A stretch of DNA of 64,000 bases, from NCBI GenBank assembly GCA_022072175.1, contig JAJVIE010000002.1:36448-100447 (forward strand), read 5' to 3'. Each line of letters opens with the position of its first letter. The stretch's first letter is position 1. The notes beneath the pieces were generated by a model. That model was not told the DNA's origin. It did not search any database and saw nothing but the letters and a program-made list of their open reading frames with translations. The translations under genes and the position numbers were made by a program. This document shows positions 1 through 7,987 of the stretch, one piece after another. This DNA is from Candidatus Omnitrophota bacterium. Lineage in GTDB: Bacteria; Omnitrophota; Gorgyraeia; 2-02-FULL-51-18.

Positions 1-299
1 TATTCACGCTTACCGGAAGGATACGGTGGGCAAAGAATGAGCAAGCGAGGGAACTTAGGAGAGTCTTAGAAGGATTAGGACTCCCCAGAATTCGATTTCA
101 TGATCTCAGGGCAACCTGGGCCACTATGATGATGAACCGTGGTATCGCCCCGATTCGGGTTATGGCGATGGGTGGATGGAAAGATTTAAAGACCATGCAA
201 AAATACATTCGAAAAGCAGGAATAGATATTCGAGGTATAAGTAGTGGGTTTAGCCTTCACAAACTTACCCATGATGCAGACATTTTAAAAATGAGTTGA
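1..299 (+). CDS. Tyrosine recombinase/integrase, C-terminal part (5' end outside window)
   Basis: Reading from base 3 gives an open frame of 98 codons ending in TGA at 297-299. It contains the end of a tyrosine recombinase catalytic domain: FHDLRATWATMMM (the H-x-x-R box), then MGGWKDL (the His/Trp position) and KYIRKAGID, where the Tyr is the expected nucleophile. The family catalyses site-specific DNA strand exchange, so this is probably the integrase of the phage or of a neighbouring mobile element. It is cut by the window edge, so length and start are unknown. It points towards the restriction-modification cassette and ends one base before the stop of the next, convergent gene. It looks richer in G+C than the genes to its right, so it may belong to another element or to host DNA. 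Confidence 0.88.
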   Translation, partial: FTLTGRIRWAKNEQARELRRVLEGLGLPRIRFHDLRATWATMMMNRGIAPIRVMAMGGWKDLKTMQKYIRKAGIDIRGISSGFSLHKLTHDADILKMS

Positions 300-300
300 A

Positions 301-570
301 TTATGCATTACCAGAAATATTAAGAAGCACGAGACCTGTCTCTTTATCAACCTTGATAATTTTTGAGTGGAAGTTTTTAGTTGTATTTGACTCATGGTCA
401 AAAATTGAAAATTCAGCATCAAAATCTTGAGCAAGAATTTCAGCTACGTCTTCGATATTCATTAGCTGTGACTGGACAGTGTCTTGGTCAATGAACTTAC
501 TGTCTGCCATGCTAAAAGAGTCATTTTTAAGTTTGATTTTCGAAGCAAAAACTTGAGTGTTCTCAATCAT
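301..570 (-). CDS. Small hypothetical protein downstream of the restriction-modification gene
   Basis: This 89-residue acidic protein has no motif I recognise. Its ATG lies 6 bases after the end of the large methyltransferase gene, and an AAGGAT ribosome site about 10 bases upstream supports the start, so it is very likely the last gene of the same operon. The mixed polar sequence has a hydrophobic end (LVLLNISGNA) and no signal peptide, transmembrane segment or cysteine. Its position makes an accessory role to the R-M protein possible, but nothing in the sequence shows this. The stop is one base from the stop of the convergent integrase. Confidence 0.6.
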   Translation of the reverse strand: MIENTQVFASKIKLKNDSFSMADSKFIDQDTVQSQLMNIEDVAEILAQDFDAEFSIFDHESNTTKNFHSKIIKVDKETGLVLLNISGNA

Positions 571-576
571 TTAACT

Positions 577-3500
577 TTAATCCTTGATGAACGAAATATT
601 CGAGTGTTTATCGTGATAAAATTCTTCCACAGACTTTATTTCATTCGACGACAAAGAGTATAATTTATAAATCAAACTGTTTAGTTCATCTTGCTTCTTG
701 GTATAGTCTTTGCCTTCTTCTGCCATCTTGATTATGCTTTCCACTATTTTAACTAAAGGTTTTTGTTCTTCTTTTGAAATTATCTTTATAGGAACTTCAG
801 AAAGTGGAGTAACAGTTAACTCAAGATAATCTCCTTTTCGCTTACCTTTGAAATACAACCAAAGGTAACCCAGCTTGGAGTTTAAAAATCCAAGTATATA
901 TTTTAATTGGATTTCATCACTTGTCGAGGTTATAAAATACACGTCGCTTGCTGCATACCAAGGAATTTCATTATATCCAAAAGTGTTGGTAACACTTCGT
1001 TGGGGGGCAATAATTTTAGGTGAAAGAAATGTCTTTTCGGTTTTGGGACGATGCAGGTAGGGTGCGTTATCCGATGCCTGCTCAATGATTGTTTTAAAGT
1101 TGTTTAAATGTTTTTCAATTTTTTTGAGTTTAGATAAGTCATGTATTTGCTTGTTTAGATAGATAATTTTTTTCTTTGATTTATTAGCTGATGTGAACTT
1201 TTGAATATCTGAATTTTTAAAAAATGGTTTAAGGAAAACTTTCTCCCCTTGCGATTGCGATATTTCATTTTCTACTTGTATATCATTAGGATTGTCACTA
1301 TCAAGGACATATATCCCGTCACCTGCTTGCGAACTTTTCTTGTCTCTAAGATCGTACTTCTTTTTTGACAAGTAATCTGCTTGAGTATGGATTCCATTGC
1401 TGACTTCGCAGAGTTCACTAATTAATTTAGAGTTAACTCCTAGTAGCTTTTTTGTTAAAATAGCATCTAGGCTGTCATCTGAGTTATTTCCAAAATCGCC
1501 AAATCGTAAATAACACTCATCCCCATCATACAGACTTTCTTGAGTCTGAAGAGTTATTTTCACTTGATCGGTTTTATTATCCTGATATATTTTTTTGAAA
1601 AATTCTTGAGTGCATTTGCCATTCTGCGAGACGGAAATCATTCTTGCCTTAGTTGTGCTAGCACTCCCATGCTGTTTTTGAATACAGAAAATCAGATTAT
1701 GTTGTCCAGATGCTTCAGAGAATATTTTTAAATTATTACAGTTAATCATTTCCAAAATTGTAGAACGTATTTTAAAGTCGGCCCTAAGTTTTGACGCCCC
1801 CATTGCGGTTAAAAAGTAATTCGTTGTAATAAAGGAAAGGGTTCCTTTATCTTTTAATATGTCCAATCCTTTATGTATAAAAAAGTAAAAATAATCCATT
1901 TTCCCTTTATAAAACCGCTTACCGAAGGCTCCATTTTTAATAGGCTCAAATATTTCCTTATGGCCTTTTTCGCCGATATATGGAGGATTTCCGACAACAA
2001 CATCAAATCCACCATCCTGTATTACACTGTGTTTTTTAAATTCTTTTTCCCATGAAAATTCATCAAGGAGGCTATTGCCACATTTTAGTTGGTCGTCCAA
2101 ATTTTCAAGTTTTTGATTGATGCTTGCTGTGTTTAACCAGAGGGACATCTTGGCAAGTTTTACTGCTCTAGGGTTTATATCTACACCAAAAATACATTTA
2201 TCAAGTATCATTCTTTTAACTTCACCAACAAAAAGATCTACGTCGTCCATTGTCTCTTTTTCTTTTTTGTTGATATAGGCAAATGTCAGGAAGTCCATTG
2301 CGGCATTAAGGAAATGACCTGATCCCATTGCAGGATCACAAACTTTTATTTTTAAAATTTCATCCGATGATTTACCTTCAATAGCTCTACCAACTGTTTG
2401 TTCAACAATATAATTAACCACATAGTGAGGGGTGTAGTATGTTCCAGTATCTTTTCTCTCTTCATTGTTTGGAGAGAAGTAAAGATGAGCTTTTTTGGCT
2501 GTTGGTAATCTAGCTTCTTTTATTTTTTCACTATTAATATTTGGAACTGGCCGCCATTGTTTCTTTTCAAAAACCATATCAGCATCAGCTTTTTGGATTT
2601 GATATTCTAGGAAACTCTCATAGATAGAACCAAGTTGCTGAGGGCTAAAGTAGTTGTATGGAATTTGCTGATATTCAGTTTTATTCTCTTCCCTTTGCGT
2701 GAATCCAATCTGGAAAAAGAGTTGCAACATTTCTTTGTTTTTAATTTTATGCTCTTTAGCAAAACGCCATTCTTCTTTTGAGAATATTGACTCTTTGTAT
2801 CCCTTCACTCCAAAACCCAAAGAACCATCGTATACAATCTTGTAGATATTGATTAGGCGGTCATAAAGGTGGGTTCCGTCAGATGGGAAGGTTGGGTATA
2901 TTTTGCTAAATCTTCGTGCGATATATTTGTCGTTAAGATCTTCTTTTCTAGGATCATAGTACCCAAACATTAAGTCGAAAATTTGAGTTAGAGATACTGG
3001 GTAATAATCTGTTGTTTTAAGAGTTAATATCCCTCTAACTTCACATGATCTAATAAATAAAACATTGAAGATATGACTTTCGGCAACGTCCCTAATGAAA
3101 CTAAGTTCGACGTTTTCTTTTTTAGCTTTAGCTGAGTCAAGTAAGGCATTACACACGATCCCCATTGCATCAATAAATCTCTTTTTTAAATCATCTTCAA
3201 TCTTGTCAGCATATTTTTTACTGTAATCTAGAAGGTCTGCTACAAGAGGAGTTGATTCTTTGGGGTAGAACGAGTTTTTTGAGAAGAGAAAAAAGAAATA
3301 TTTTAAATCATCGACAAGTTTCGTCCTGTTTGCCAACTGGTCAATCTTTAAGAATGACTTCATGAATTGGCCGAGATTAAATTCAAAATAACGATAATGG
3401 CTTCCATCTCTTGAAAGATCTTTATGGAGTAGTCTCCAGACTTTGCCATCTGTTAATATTCCAAAATCCTTGTTAAGCATTTGAAGATATTTGATGATCT

Positions 3501-4113
3501 GATCTTCAGGTGCTCTGGATTTGAAGTTTTCGTCTTTATTGTTATCTCTTTTGCTATCAGCTTTTTTACCTTGGCGATATTCTTCAAGTCTATCCCAGTA
3601 TTTTGCTTCAACTACCATTTGGACAGTCTTTTTTGCTTCAGTTAAATCTCCTGCTCCTTTCTCTTTAACAACGTATTTTTTTTCAGCAGGATCATCGACA
3701 TAAAGTAGATCTGGCCTATATGTTTTATTTGCACCCTCTTCAGGAATAGTAAAAGAAGCATTGTCGATTACAGGGTTTTGATTGCCCTTACAGTTATCGT
3801 GCCATCCAAGTAAATTCATCACTGGGACGATCCAGTTTTTAACAGTATCAGGTTCACTCCATGTTTCAAATTTCTCTGTTCCATCAAGATCTTTACATAG
3901 TTGCAAGAACTCTCTTCTGAAATCTTCAAATGGGCCAATGTGATCGGCATCAAACCAAATATCTTTTTTAAGGAGATCAACCATCAAGTAAATTTCGTTA
4001 AAGAGAGAGCTGCTCCAATATTGATTCCTATTTCTAGGAGAACGCTCCATCTCAAAATCTTGAAAAAGTCCTTGGGAATTATCAACATCGTTATATTTTT
4101 TTGTTCGTGCCAT
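577..4113 (-). CDS. Type IIG-like restriction-modification protein (N6-adenine methyltransferase fused to nuclease)
   Basis: At 1178 residues this has the size and order of a single-chain type IIG/IIL (Eco57I-class) enzyme. Near the N-terminus PD at 134-135 and EAK at 169-171 form a PD-(D/E)xK nuclease-like core. A helical region follows, then an N6-adenine methyltransferase with the SAM motif DPAMGSGHF (593-601) and the catalytic NPPY (709-712). The C-terminal third resembles a target-recognition domain. Such enzymes methylate one strand of an asymmetric site and cut unmethylated DNA. BREX PglX-type methylases are a related alternative, but the visible nuclease motif favours IIG and no BREX partners are present. 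It lies in the accessory flank with a cold-shock-like gene upstream and an 89-residue gene downstream, and is probably a defence or superinfection-exclusion cargo gene. Confidence 0.88.
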   Translation of the reverse strand: MARTKKYNDVDNSQGLFQDFEMERSPRNRNQYWSSSLFNEIYLMVDLLKKDIWFDADHIGPFEDFRREFLQLCKDLDGTEKFETWSEPDTVKNWIVPVMNLLGWHDNCKGNQNPVIDNASFTIPEEGANKTYRPDLLYVDDPAEKKYVVKEKGAGDLTEAKKTVQMVVEAKYWDRLEEYRQGKKADSKRDNNKDENFKSRAPEDQIIKYLQMLNKDFGILTDGKVWRLLHKDLSRDGSHYRYFEFNLGQFMKSFLKIDQLANRTKLVDDLKYFFFLFSKNSFYPKESTPLVADLLDYSKKYADKIEDDLKKRFIDAMGIVCNALLDSAKAKKENVELSFIRDVAESHIFNVLFIRSCEVRGILTLKTTDYYPVSLTQIFDLMFGYYDPRKEDLNDKYIARRFSKIYPTFPSDGTHLYDRLINIYKIVYDGSLGFGVKGYKESIFSKEEWRFAKEHKIKNKEMLQLFFQIGFTQREENKTEYQQIPYNYFSPQQLGSIYESFLEYQIQKADADMVFEKKQWRPVPNINSEKIKEARLPTAKKAHLYFSPNNEERKDTGTYYTPHYVVNYIVEQTVGRAIEGKSSDEILKIKVCDPAMGSGHFLNAAMDFLTFAYINKKEKETMDDVDLFVGEVKRMILDKCIFGVDINPRAVKLAKMSLWLNTASINQKLENLDDQLKCGNSLLDEFSWEKEFKKHSVIQDGGFDVVVGNPPYIGEKGHKEIFEPIKNGAFGKRFYKGKMDYFYFFIHKGLDILKDKGTLSFITTNYFLTAMGASKLRADFKIRSTILEMINCNNLKIFSEASGQHNLIFCIQKQHGSASTTKARMISVSQNGKCTQEFFKKIYQDNKTDQVKITLQTQESLYDGDECYLRFGDFGNNSDDSLDAILTKKLLGVNSKLISELCEVSNGIHTQADYLSKKKYDLRDKKSSQAGDGIYVLDSDNPNDIQVENEISQSQGEKVFLKPFFKNSDIQKFTSANKSKKKIIYLNKQIHDLSKLKKIEKHLNNFKTIIEQASDNAPYLHRPKTEKTFLSPKIIAPQRSVTNTFGYNEIPWYAASDVYFITSTSDEIQLKYILGFLNSKLGYLWLYFKGKRKGDYLELTVTPLSEVPIKIISKEEQKPLVKIVESIIKMAEEGKDYTKKQDELNSLIYKLYSLSSNEIKSVEEFYHDKHSNISFIKD

Positions 4114-4134
4114 TTTAAATCTCTGTATTGTTAA

Positions 4135-4356
4135 TTAAACTTCTCTAACTTTGTCGGCCTGAGTGCGATACCCGTCATCGTAAACAGTAAATTTTACTTT
4201 TTTGTTCTCTTTTACTTTTCTTCTTTTATCTGGTGTTTCTGTATAGATTGCTGACCAATGAAAATAGAAATCATTTCCATCTTGATCGATTACCATTCCA
4301 TCTCCTGAAAGATCATCAAACCAAAGAATTTTTCCGTGTTTCCACTCTGCTGACAT
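4135..4356 (-). CDS. Cold-shock-domain-like protein
   Basis: The 73 residues fit a single cold-shock (OB-fold) domain. GKILWFDDLSGDGMV corresponds to the family start (GxVKWFNxxKGFGFI), and NDFYFHWSAI corresponds to the RNP-2 segment (DVFVHxSAI). The family binds single-stranded RNA or DNA and often acts as an RNA chaperone. The RNP-1 aromatics are partly replaced (GDGMVI for GFGFI), so nucleic-acid binding may be weaker or specialised. A GGAGG ribosome site precedes the ATG. It sits 21 bases upstream of the R-M gene and may affect its expression, but that is inference from position only. Confidence 0.72.
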   Translation of the reverse strand: MSAEWKHGKILWFDDLSGDGMVIDQDGNDFYFHWSAIYTETPDKRRKVKENKKVKFTVYDDGYRTQADKVREV

Positions 4357-4391
4357 AAGGCCTCCGTGATTTTTTAAAATATCGCAAATTT

Positions 4392-4574
4392 TTAATTTTT
4401 CCAGACGTTCTCATTTGATCTCTGATATTGCCCTAAAATATATAGTTCCGTAGTACCATCATCACATTGTCGGACGGCAATGTCACCTTCTATTTTTACT
4501 GAACATTTATGAGACTCTTCGACCGTAGAGCAATTAGTAAGGAACATAAAAAAGAATAAAAGAATTAGTTTCAT
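4392..4574 (-). CDS. Small putative lipoprotein
   Basis: This 60-residue protein begins with a typical lipoprotein signal: Lys-2, a hydrophobic stretch rich in Leu and Phe, and the lipobox LTNC with Cys-15 as the expected acylated residue. Two more cysteines (in HKCSV and RQCDD) could form a disulfide in the mature chain of about 46 residues. It overlaps the end of the preceding gene by four bases, so translation is probably coupled. Small phage lipoproteins next to defence genes often act at the cell surface, for example in superinfection exclusion. That role is inferred from type and place only. Confidence 0.65.
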   Translation of the reverse strand: MKLILLFFFMFLTNCSTVEESHKCSVKIEGDIAVRQCDDGTTELYILGQYQRSNENVWKN

Positions 4575-4816
4575 ATATCTAAAATCTCTCTTATGGAGTT
4601 AATTAAACCTTCATTACCTAACTCTCCAGGAGCGTTTCTAATATAAACTTCCTCTATCGTTACTCCATCCACTTCCGCTACTAAAATAAATCCGTTATCT
4701 AATTCTCTTATAGAGATGATAGCTTTTTCAATCTCCTGTCCATCATCTCCGTCTCCGTCTTTGTATTTTATTTCTTCTAATGCAGGATCTACTGCTTTTA
4801 ATACTGGAAATCCCAT
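4571..4816 (-). CDS. Hypothetical acidic protein
   Basis: This 81-residue, strongly acidic protein contains the run DGDGDDGQE near residues 20-28 and otherwise short alternating hydrophobic segments (GFILVAEVDGVTIEEVYI) that suggest a small beta-rich domain. I recognise no family. An AAAGGGG ribosome site precedes the ATG. It is the second gene of the cassette, 3 bases after the membrane protein gene and overlapping the lipoprotein gene start by four bases. The aspartate-rich run could bind a divalent metal, but it lacks the spacing of a classical EF-hand loop. Confidence 0.55.
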   Translation of the reverse strand: MGFPVLKAVDPALEEIKYKDGDGDDGQEIEKAIISIRELDNGFILVAEVDGVTIEEVYIRNAPGELGNEGLINSIREILDI

Positions 4817-4819
4817 ATA

Positions 4820-5026
4820 TTACCCCTTTTTGGTATTGGTTAAAATCAATAAACATCTAACTCCAAAAAACATAAGTAAGGCGTCTAACAATATAGATGC
4901 TAAGAGAATAGGGGAGGCAAAGCCTAATATAAGTAGAGCAGGAACGCTCGCAATACTCCTTTTTTGTAAAAGGTATACTGTGAAGATTACCCCTATAAAA
5001 TATCCTATAAGTAGAGCTATTGTCAT
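4820..5026 (-). CDS. Small membrane protein, first gene of the accessory cassette
   Basis: This 68-residue protein is almost wholly hydrophobic. Residues 2-20 (IALLIGYFIGVIFTVYLL) and about 28-62 form two predicted membrane segments separated by a short basic loop (QKRS). The role is unknown; holin-like, toxin or exclusion functions are all possible for such a protein. There is no ribosome site. A good promoter (TTTACT, 17 bases, TATAAT) lies directly upstream with its -10 only 6 bases from the ATG, so the mRNA should start at or next to the ATG. It is the promoter-proximal gene of the membrane protein, acidic protein, lipoprotein, CSD, R-M series. Confidence 0.55.
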   Translation of the reverse strand: MTIALLIGYFIGVIFTVYLLQKRSIASVPALLILGFASPILLASILLDALLMFFGVRCLLILTNTKKG

Positions 5027-5032
5027 ATTTTA

Positions 5033-5061
5033 ATTATAACGTAAGTTTTTCCTCAAGTAAA
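5033..5061 (-). promoter_or_regulatory. Sigma70-like promoter of the accessory cassette
   Basis: On the minus strand, TTTACT (5056-5061) and TATAAT (5033-5038) are separated by 17 bases, close to the sigma70 consensus. The -10 is 6 bases from the ATG at 5026, which predicts a leaderless mRNA. It overlaps the stop codon of the upstream homing-endonuclease gene. Unlike the structural genes it has a recognisable -35, so it could be read by host polymerase alone, for example in a lysogen. Confidence 0.6.
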
Positions 5062-6434
5062 GACTTTTCAAAGATTAAACTCCCTGCATCGTATATGGCA
5101 AACCACCCTTCTTGGTTATTTTGCTGTTTTTCGGTTAATTCCAATCCACTTTTCTTTCTATGTTTTTGCCTAGATTCCCTAGCTCCACTTTTCTCATAAA
5201 AGTAATTAGGTTGAGTGCTACTTAAATATTGAAAGTAATTTTTACTATAAACTTCCCCTTTACTAATTCGACAATCCGCATAAGTTAAAATCTTAGTATA
5301 ATTTAAATCAAGTAATATTTTCTCTGCCTGTTTTAGTAATTTAGAGAAGCCTCCTCTAACGAGGGTATTCTTTAAACTCACAAACCTAGCTATCTCCATC
5401 GTCTCATTACCATACTTCTTATTAAATGGCCTGCGAAAAGTCAACAAAGATACTAACCCTTTTTCGGGATGATGTAACCCTATCCTTAAGCTACTTGTAG
5501 TATATCCAGCTAAGTGATTCTCTTCTAAAAATATCTTACTTTCTTGAAGGGAAACTTCCCTTATTTCACAATCCCTAGCATTGAGTTTTAAGGTCGATAT
5601 TCCAAGTTTATTTAAAATAATAGAAAATACAATCTCTTTTTTATATAAAACTTCATCTTCAAAGAATTGGAGTAAGGTTACTCCGTTTTCCCTACATTTA
5701 AGGAATTTTCTTTGGTGTTGGGTTTTTATCTTGGTTAAGTCCTTTTCTCCGAAAATAGGCCTCTCAGAATGGAAGACTAATCCGTGTAATTCTATCCCTA
5801 CTTTATGTGAAGGTAAGTAAATATCAATCTCCCTACCCTCTAAGAATTCAGGGCGGTAGTTTCTAATGATCTCTAAGTTAGATATTTCTTGGAGGAAGGT
5901 TAAGATTTCTTTCTCTAAGGAGGAGATTTTATTTTGATTATATAGGATATCTCCCTGCCCATGCTCACTTAATTCCCTATTCATGAAAGTAGACATTTTA
6001 AAATGCTCTAAGCATTGAGGGGAATTGGGGGCTAAATTATGTTCCCTACAAAAATCACCTATAGATTTATTGAGGTCTTCAAAGGAAGTGAGCCCTCTAT
6101 TGCTTAACCATTTTTGCCTTCTAAAAGATCCACTGTACTTTTCTGTTAAGGTTTTTCTTATCTTCTCAACTCTTTCTGGATTACTAGAAGTAATACTCTT
6201 TTTACCATACTTTTCTAATTTTCTCTTAATAGAACTCTCTGATTTACATTTATATGAGCAAAAGTTATTTCGGGAGTCTTTTGTAGGGAAAGATTTACTA
6301 CAATTTAAACATTGTTTATTGGTATCAGGGTAGTTTTTAATTCTTTCTAGCTTCCATTTAGATTTACAAGATTTGTCAGAGCATATCTTAGCTCTTTTAT
6401 TAGTTAAGACTTTACGACAAATCAAGCATTCCAT
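5034..6434 (-). CDS. Free-standing homing-endonuclease-like protein (VSR/EDxHD-type) with N-terminal zinc motifs
   Basis: From the ATG at 6434 the protein has about 466 residues. The N-terminus carries two CxxC-type zinc-finger-like units (CLICRK...CSDKSC and CLNCSK...CSYKC). The middle has REIDIYLP followed by VGIELHGLVFHSE, the pattern of the VSR-like EDxHD nuclease fold of phage homing endonucleases. The C-terminal domain (HLAGY...LTFRRPF...EIARFV...GGFSKLL...ADCR) matches the GNAT-like tail common in these proteins. Such proteins cut sites in related phages and promote their own spread. An in-frame upstream ATG at 6503 would run through the capsid-gene terminator, so I prefer 6434, which has TATAAT 7 bases upstream and no ribosome site. 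It is inserted between capsid gene and accessory cassette. Confidence 0.75.
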   Translation of the reverse strand: MECLICRKVLTNKRAKICSDKSCKSKWKLERIKNYPDTNKQCLNCSKSFPTKDSRNNFCSYKCKSESSIKRKLEKYGKKSITSSNPERVEKIRKTLTEKYSGSFRRQKWLSNRGLTSFEDLNKSIGDFCREHNLAPNSPQCLEHFKMSTFMNRELSEHGQGDILYNQNKISSLEKEILTFLQEISNLEIIRNYRPEFLEGREIDIYLPSHKVGIELHGLVFHSERPIFGEKDLTKIKTQHQRKFLKCRENGVTLLQFFEDEVLYKKEIVFSIILNKLGISTLKLNARDCEIREVSLQESKIFLEENHLAGYTTSSLRIGLHHPEKGLVSLLTFRRPFNKKYGNETMEIARFVSLKNTLVRGGFSKLLKQAEKILLDLNYTKILTYADCRISKGEVYSKNYFQYLSSTQPNYFYEKSGARESRQKHRKKSGLELTEKQQNNQEGWFAIYDAGSLIFEKSLLEEKLTL

Positions 6435-6439
6435 TACTT

Positions 6440-6451
6440 TAATTATATTAG
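6440..6451 (-). promoter_or_regulatory. -10-type promoter element for the homing endonuclease gene
   Basis: The minus strand reads CTAATATAATTA, with TATAAT at 6442-6447 only 7 bases before the ATG at 6434. I see no clear -35. It resembles the phage's recurring element but lacks the TG of the extended -10. It would give a leaderless or nearly leaderless transcript. Confidence 0.45.
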
Positions 6452-6471
6452 AAAACTTGAAAAAAGGGAAT

Positions 6472-6496
6472 AAAAAAGGGGCCTTTTTAGGCCCCT
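6472..6496 (-). terminator. Rho-independent terminator after the major capsid gene
   Basis: On the minus strand AGGGGCC, a 6-base loop and GGCCCCT form a perfect 7-bp G+C-rich stem (6477-6483 with 6490-6496), followed by six Ts (6472-6477). It lies about 30 bases past the capsid stop codon and closes the late head transcription unit. Confidence 0.88.
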
Positions 6497-6525
6497 CCTT
6501 CATTTAATTGAATTTAAAAACTTAA

Positions 6526-7932
6526 TTAAAATAAGTTCTTAGCGATAGTCAATTTCTTAGGAGCTGCAACAAGTGGAGTTCCATAAAGTAATTGTAACCA
6601 TCTGTAAGAAGTATCAGTTACAGCAAGATCGTACTTGATCATAGATCCTAACTGTTTCCAACAAAGAACGTCACCATCGTGCATTAACAAGAATGCCTTA
6701 GCTGCACCTGGTAAATAAGAGTTGAAATCAACATCGTGAGCGGCACCAGAAGCGATAGGAGCAATTCTTTGAATAAATTCATGGCCTGTTGTAGTTCCTA
6801 CAGGGGCTCTGAAAATATTAAAATAAAGAGGAGTTCCAGTATAAGTAATTTCGATAGTTACCTTATCACCAGCAGCTACTGCACCAGAGATTTGAGAAGA
6901 AGCAACTGTCTCTCCATCTGCGTATACGGCTGAAATTACATAGCTATATGTTCCAGCGTCTGCAGCTAAAAACTCAGAAGCAGCATCAACAGGAGAAGCA
7001 AGGTTAGCTAGCGTAGGAGCAGCACTTGCAGAAATAGCTATTGGAAGAGGAATCTTTCTAGGACGGTTAAATAAAGAAGGCTTAAATCTGAAATCAAGTG
7101 TTCCAGTATGCTCTTTAATTCTTTGCCCAGAAGTTAAAGCCTCTCCAGGAAGAGTTCTTTGCTTGGCGTAGAAAGCCTTAGAGAAAGATGAGTGAATATC
7201 TGTTCCAAGGTAACAATCCATGGCATAACCAAAATTGTTTACGTTTCTAAGAGCCATATCCTCAGCAACTTCATCATCAAAAGCTCCTCTGATATCTAGG
7301 ATAGCAGACTCTTGGCCAACTGATGAATAACCATTGAAAGCTGTTGCCTTGTACTTAGCATCTAGTTCTTTGTTCTTTACTTGTGTGTAAATCCCATCGT
7401 ACTCAAGAGCGTTGATTGAAGAATCAGCTTCAAACATGAATCTTTCATTTCTAGCTAAAAGCTCGATTGTCTTATTCTTTACTTCGTTGGCAATAACTGG
7501 CCCGTGAGCAGCTTGAATAAGAGTAAGATCATGAAGAACGTGCCCTTGTGTTCCAAGGTACTTTACTTGAATGAAATCTCTAGCTCTGTTAGAATCTGTC
7601 TGAGTAGGTACTTGCCCCATTTGGAAGAATGGGTTTACTTCTTGTCCATAAGAATTTTGAACATTGTACTGAGAAACAGTTTGAGACGCTCTTTCTTTTT
7701 GAATGTCTTTCCAAAGTTTCAAATGCTCAATTCCATGAGTAACAAGTTTAAGAGTACGATCTAAATCCTCAACAGATAAAGCCGAACCTTGAACTAAAGC
7801 GTTAGGAGCTGTAGTTCCATAATTTTGAGAAATAGAAAGGGCTTTTTGAATCTCCTCTACTTCCTTTGCTGAATGACTGCCAAACCCTACAATTGAAGGA
7901 TCGTTGGCAACGTTTAGTAATACGTCTGACAT
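6526..7932 (-). CDS. Major capsid protein with a C-terminal Ig/FN3-like insert
   Basis: The 468-residue protein comes after a protease and a scaffold-like gene and just before a strong terminator, the standard place of the major capsid protein. Residues 100-300 (for example RARDFIQVKYLGTQGHV, AILDIRGAFDDEVAED) look like the core of large-myophage capsid proteins. Residues about 302-405 form a Gly/Thr/Val-rich beta segment (AGTYSYVISAVYADGETVA) typical of an Ig- or FN3-like domain displayed on capsids. The chain then returns to a capsid-like C-terminus. AAGGAG precedes the ATG. Prohead maturation by the protease encoded at 9072-9938 is expected to remove N-terminal residues. Assignment rests on gene order plus general sequence character. 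Confidence 0.8.
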   Translation of the reverse strand: MSDVLLNVANDPSIVGFGSHSAKEVEEIQKALSISQNYGTTAPNALVQGSALSVEDLDRTLKLVTHGIEHLKLWKDIQKERASQTVSQYNVQNSYGQEVNPFFQMGQVPTQTDSNRARDFIQVKYLGTQGHVLHDLTLIQAAHGPVIANEVKNKTIELLARNERFMFEADSSINALEYDGIYTQVKNKELDAKYKATAFNGYSSVGQESAILDIRGAFDDEVAEDMALRNVNNFGYAMDCYLGTDIHSSFSKAFYAKQRTLPGEALTSGQRIKEHTGTLDFRFKPSLFNRPRKIPLPIAISASAAPTLANLASPVDAASEFLAADAGTYSYVISAVYADGETVASSQISGAVAAGDKVTIEITYTGTPLYFNIFRAPVGTTTGHEFIQRIAPIASGAAHDVDFNSYLPGAAKAFLLMHDGDVLCWKQLGSMIKYDLAVTDTSYRWLQLLYGTPLVAAPKKLTIAKNLF

Positions 7933-7987
7933 TTTATGTCTCCTTGATTAGTTTTGTTATTGGTTTATTGTGTCGGATGGGTTGTTA

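Noticed and set aside
290..310. Attachment-site core at the integrase 3' end
   Set aside because: No duplicated sequence, tRNA end or matching core was found in the window; the other junction is not included.
6435..6503. N-terminal extension of the homing endonuclease from the ATG at 6503
   Set aside because: The 23 extra codons run through the rho-independent terminator of the capsid gene and the promoter element, and have no ribosome site.
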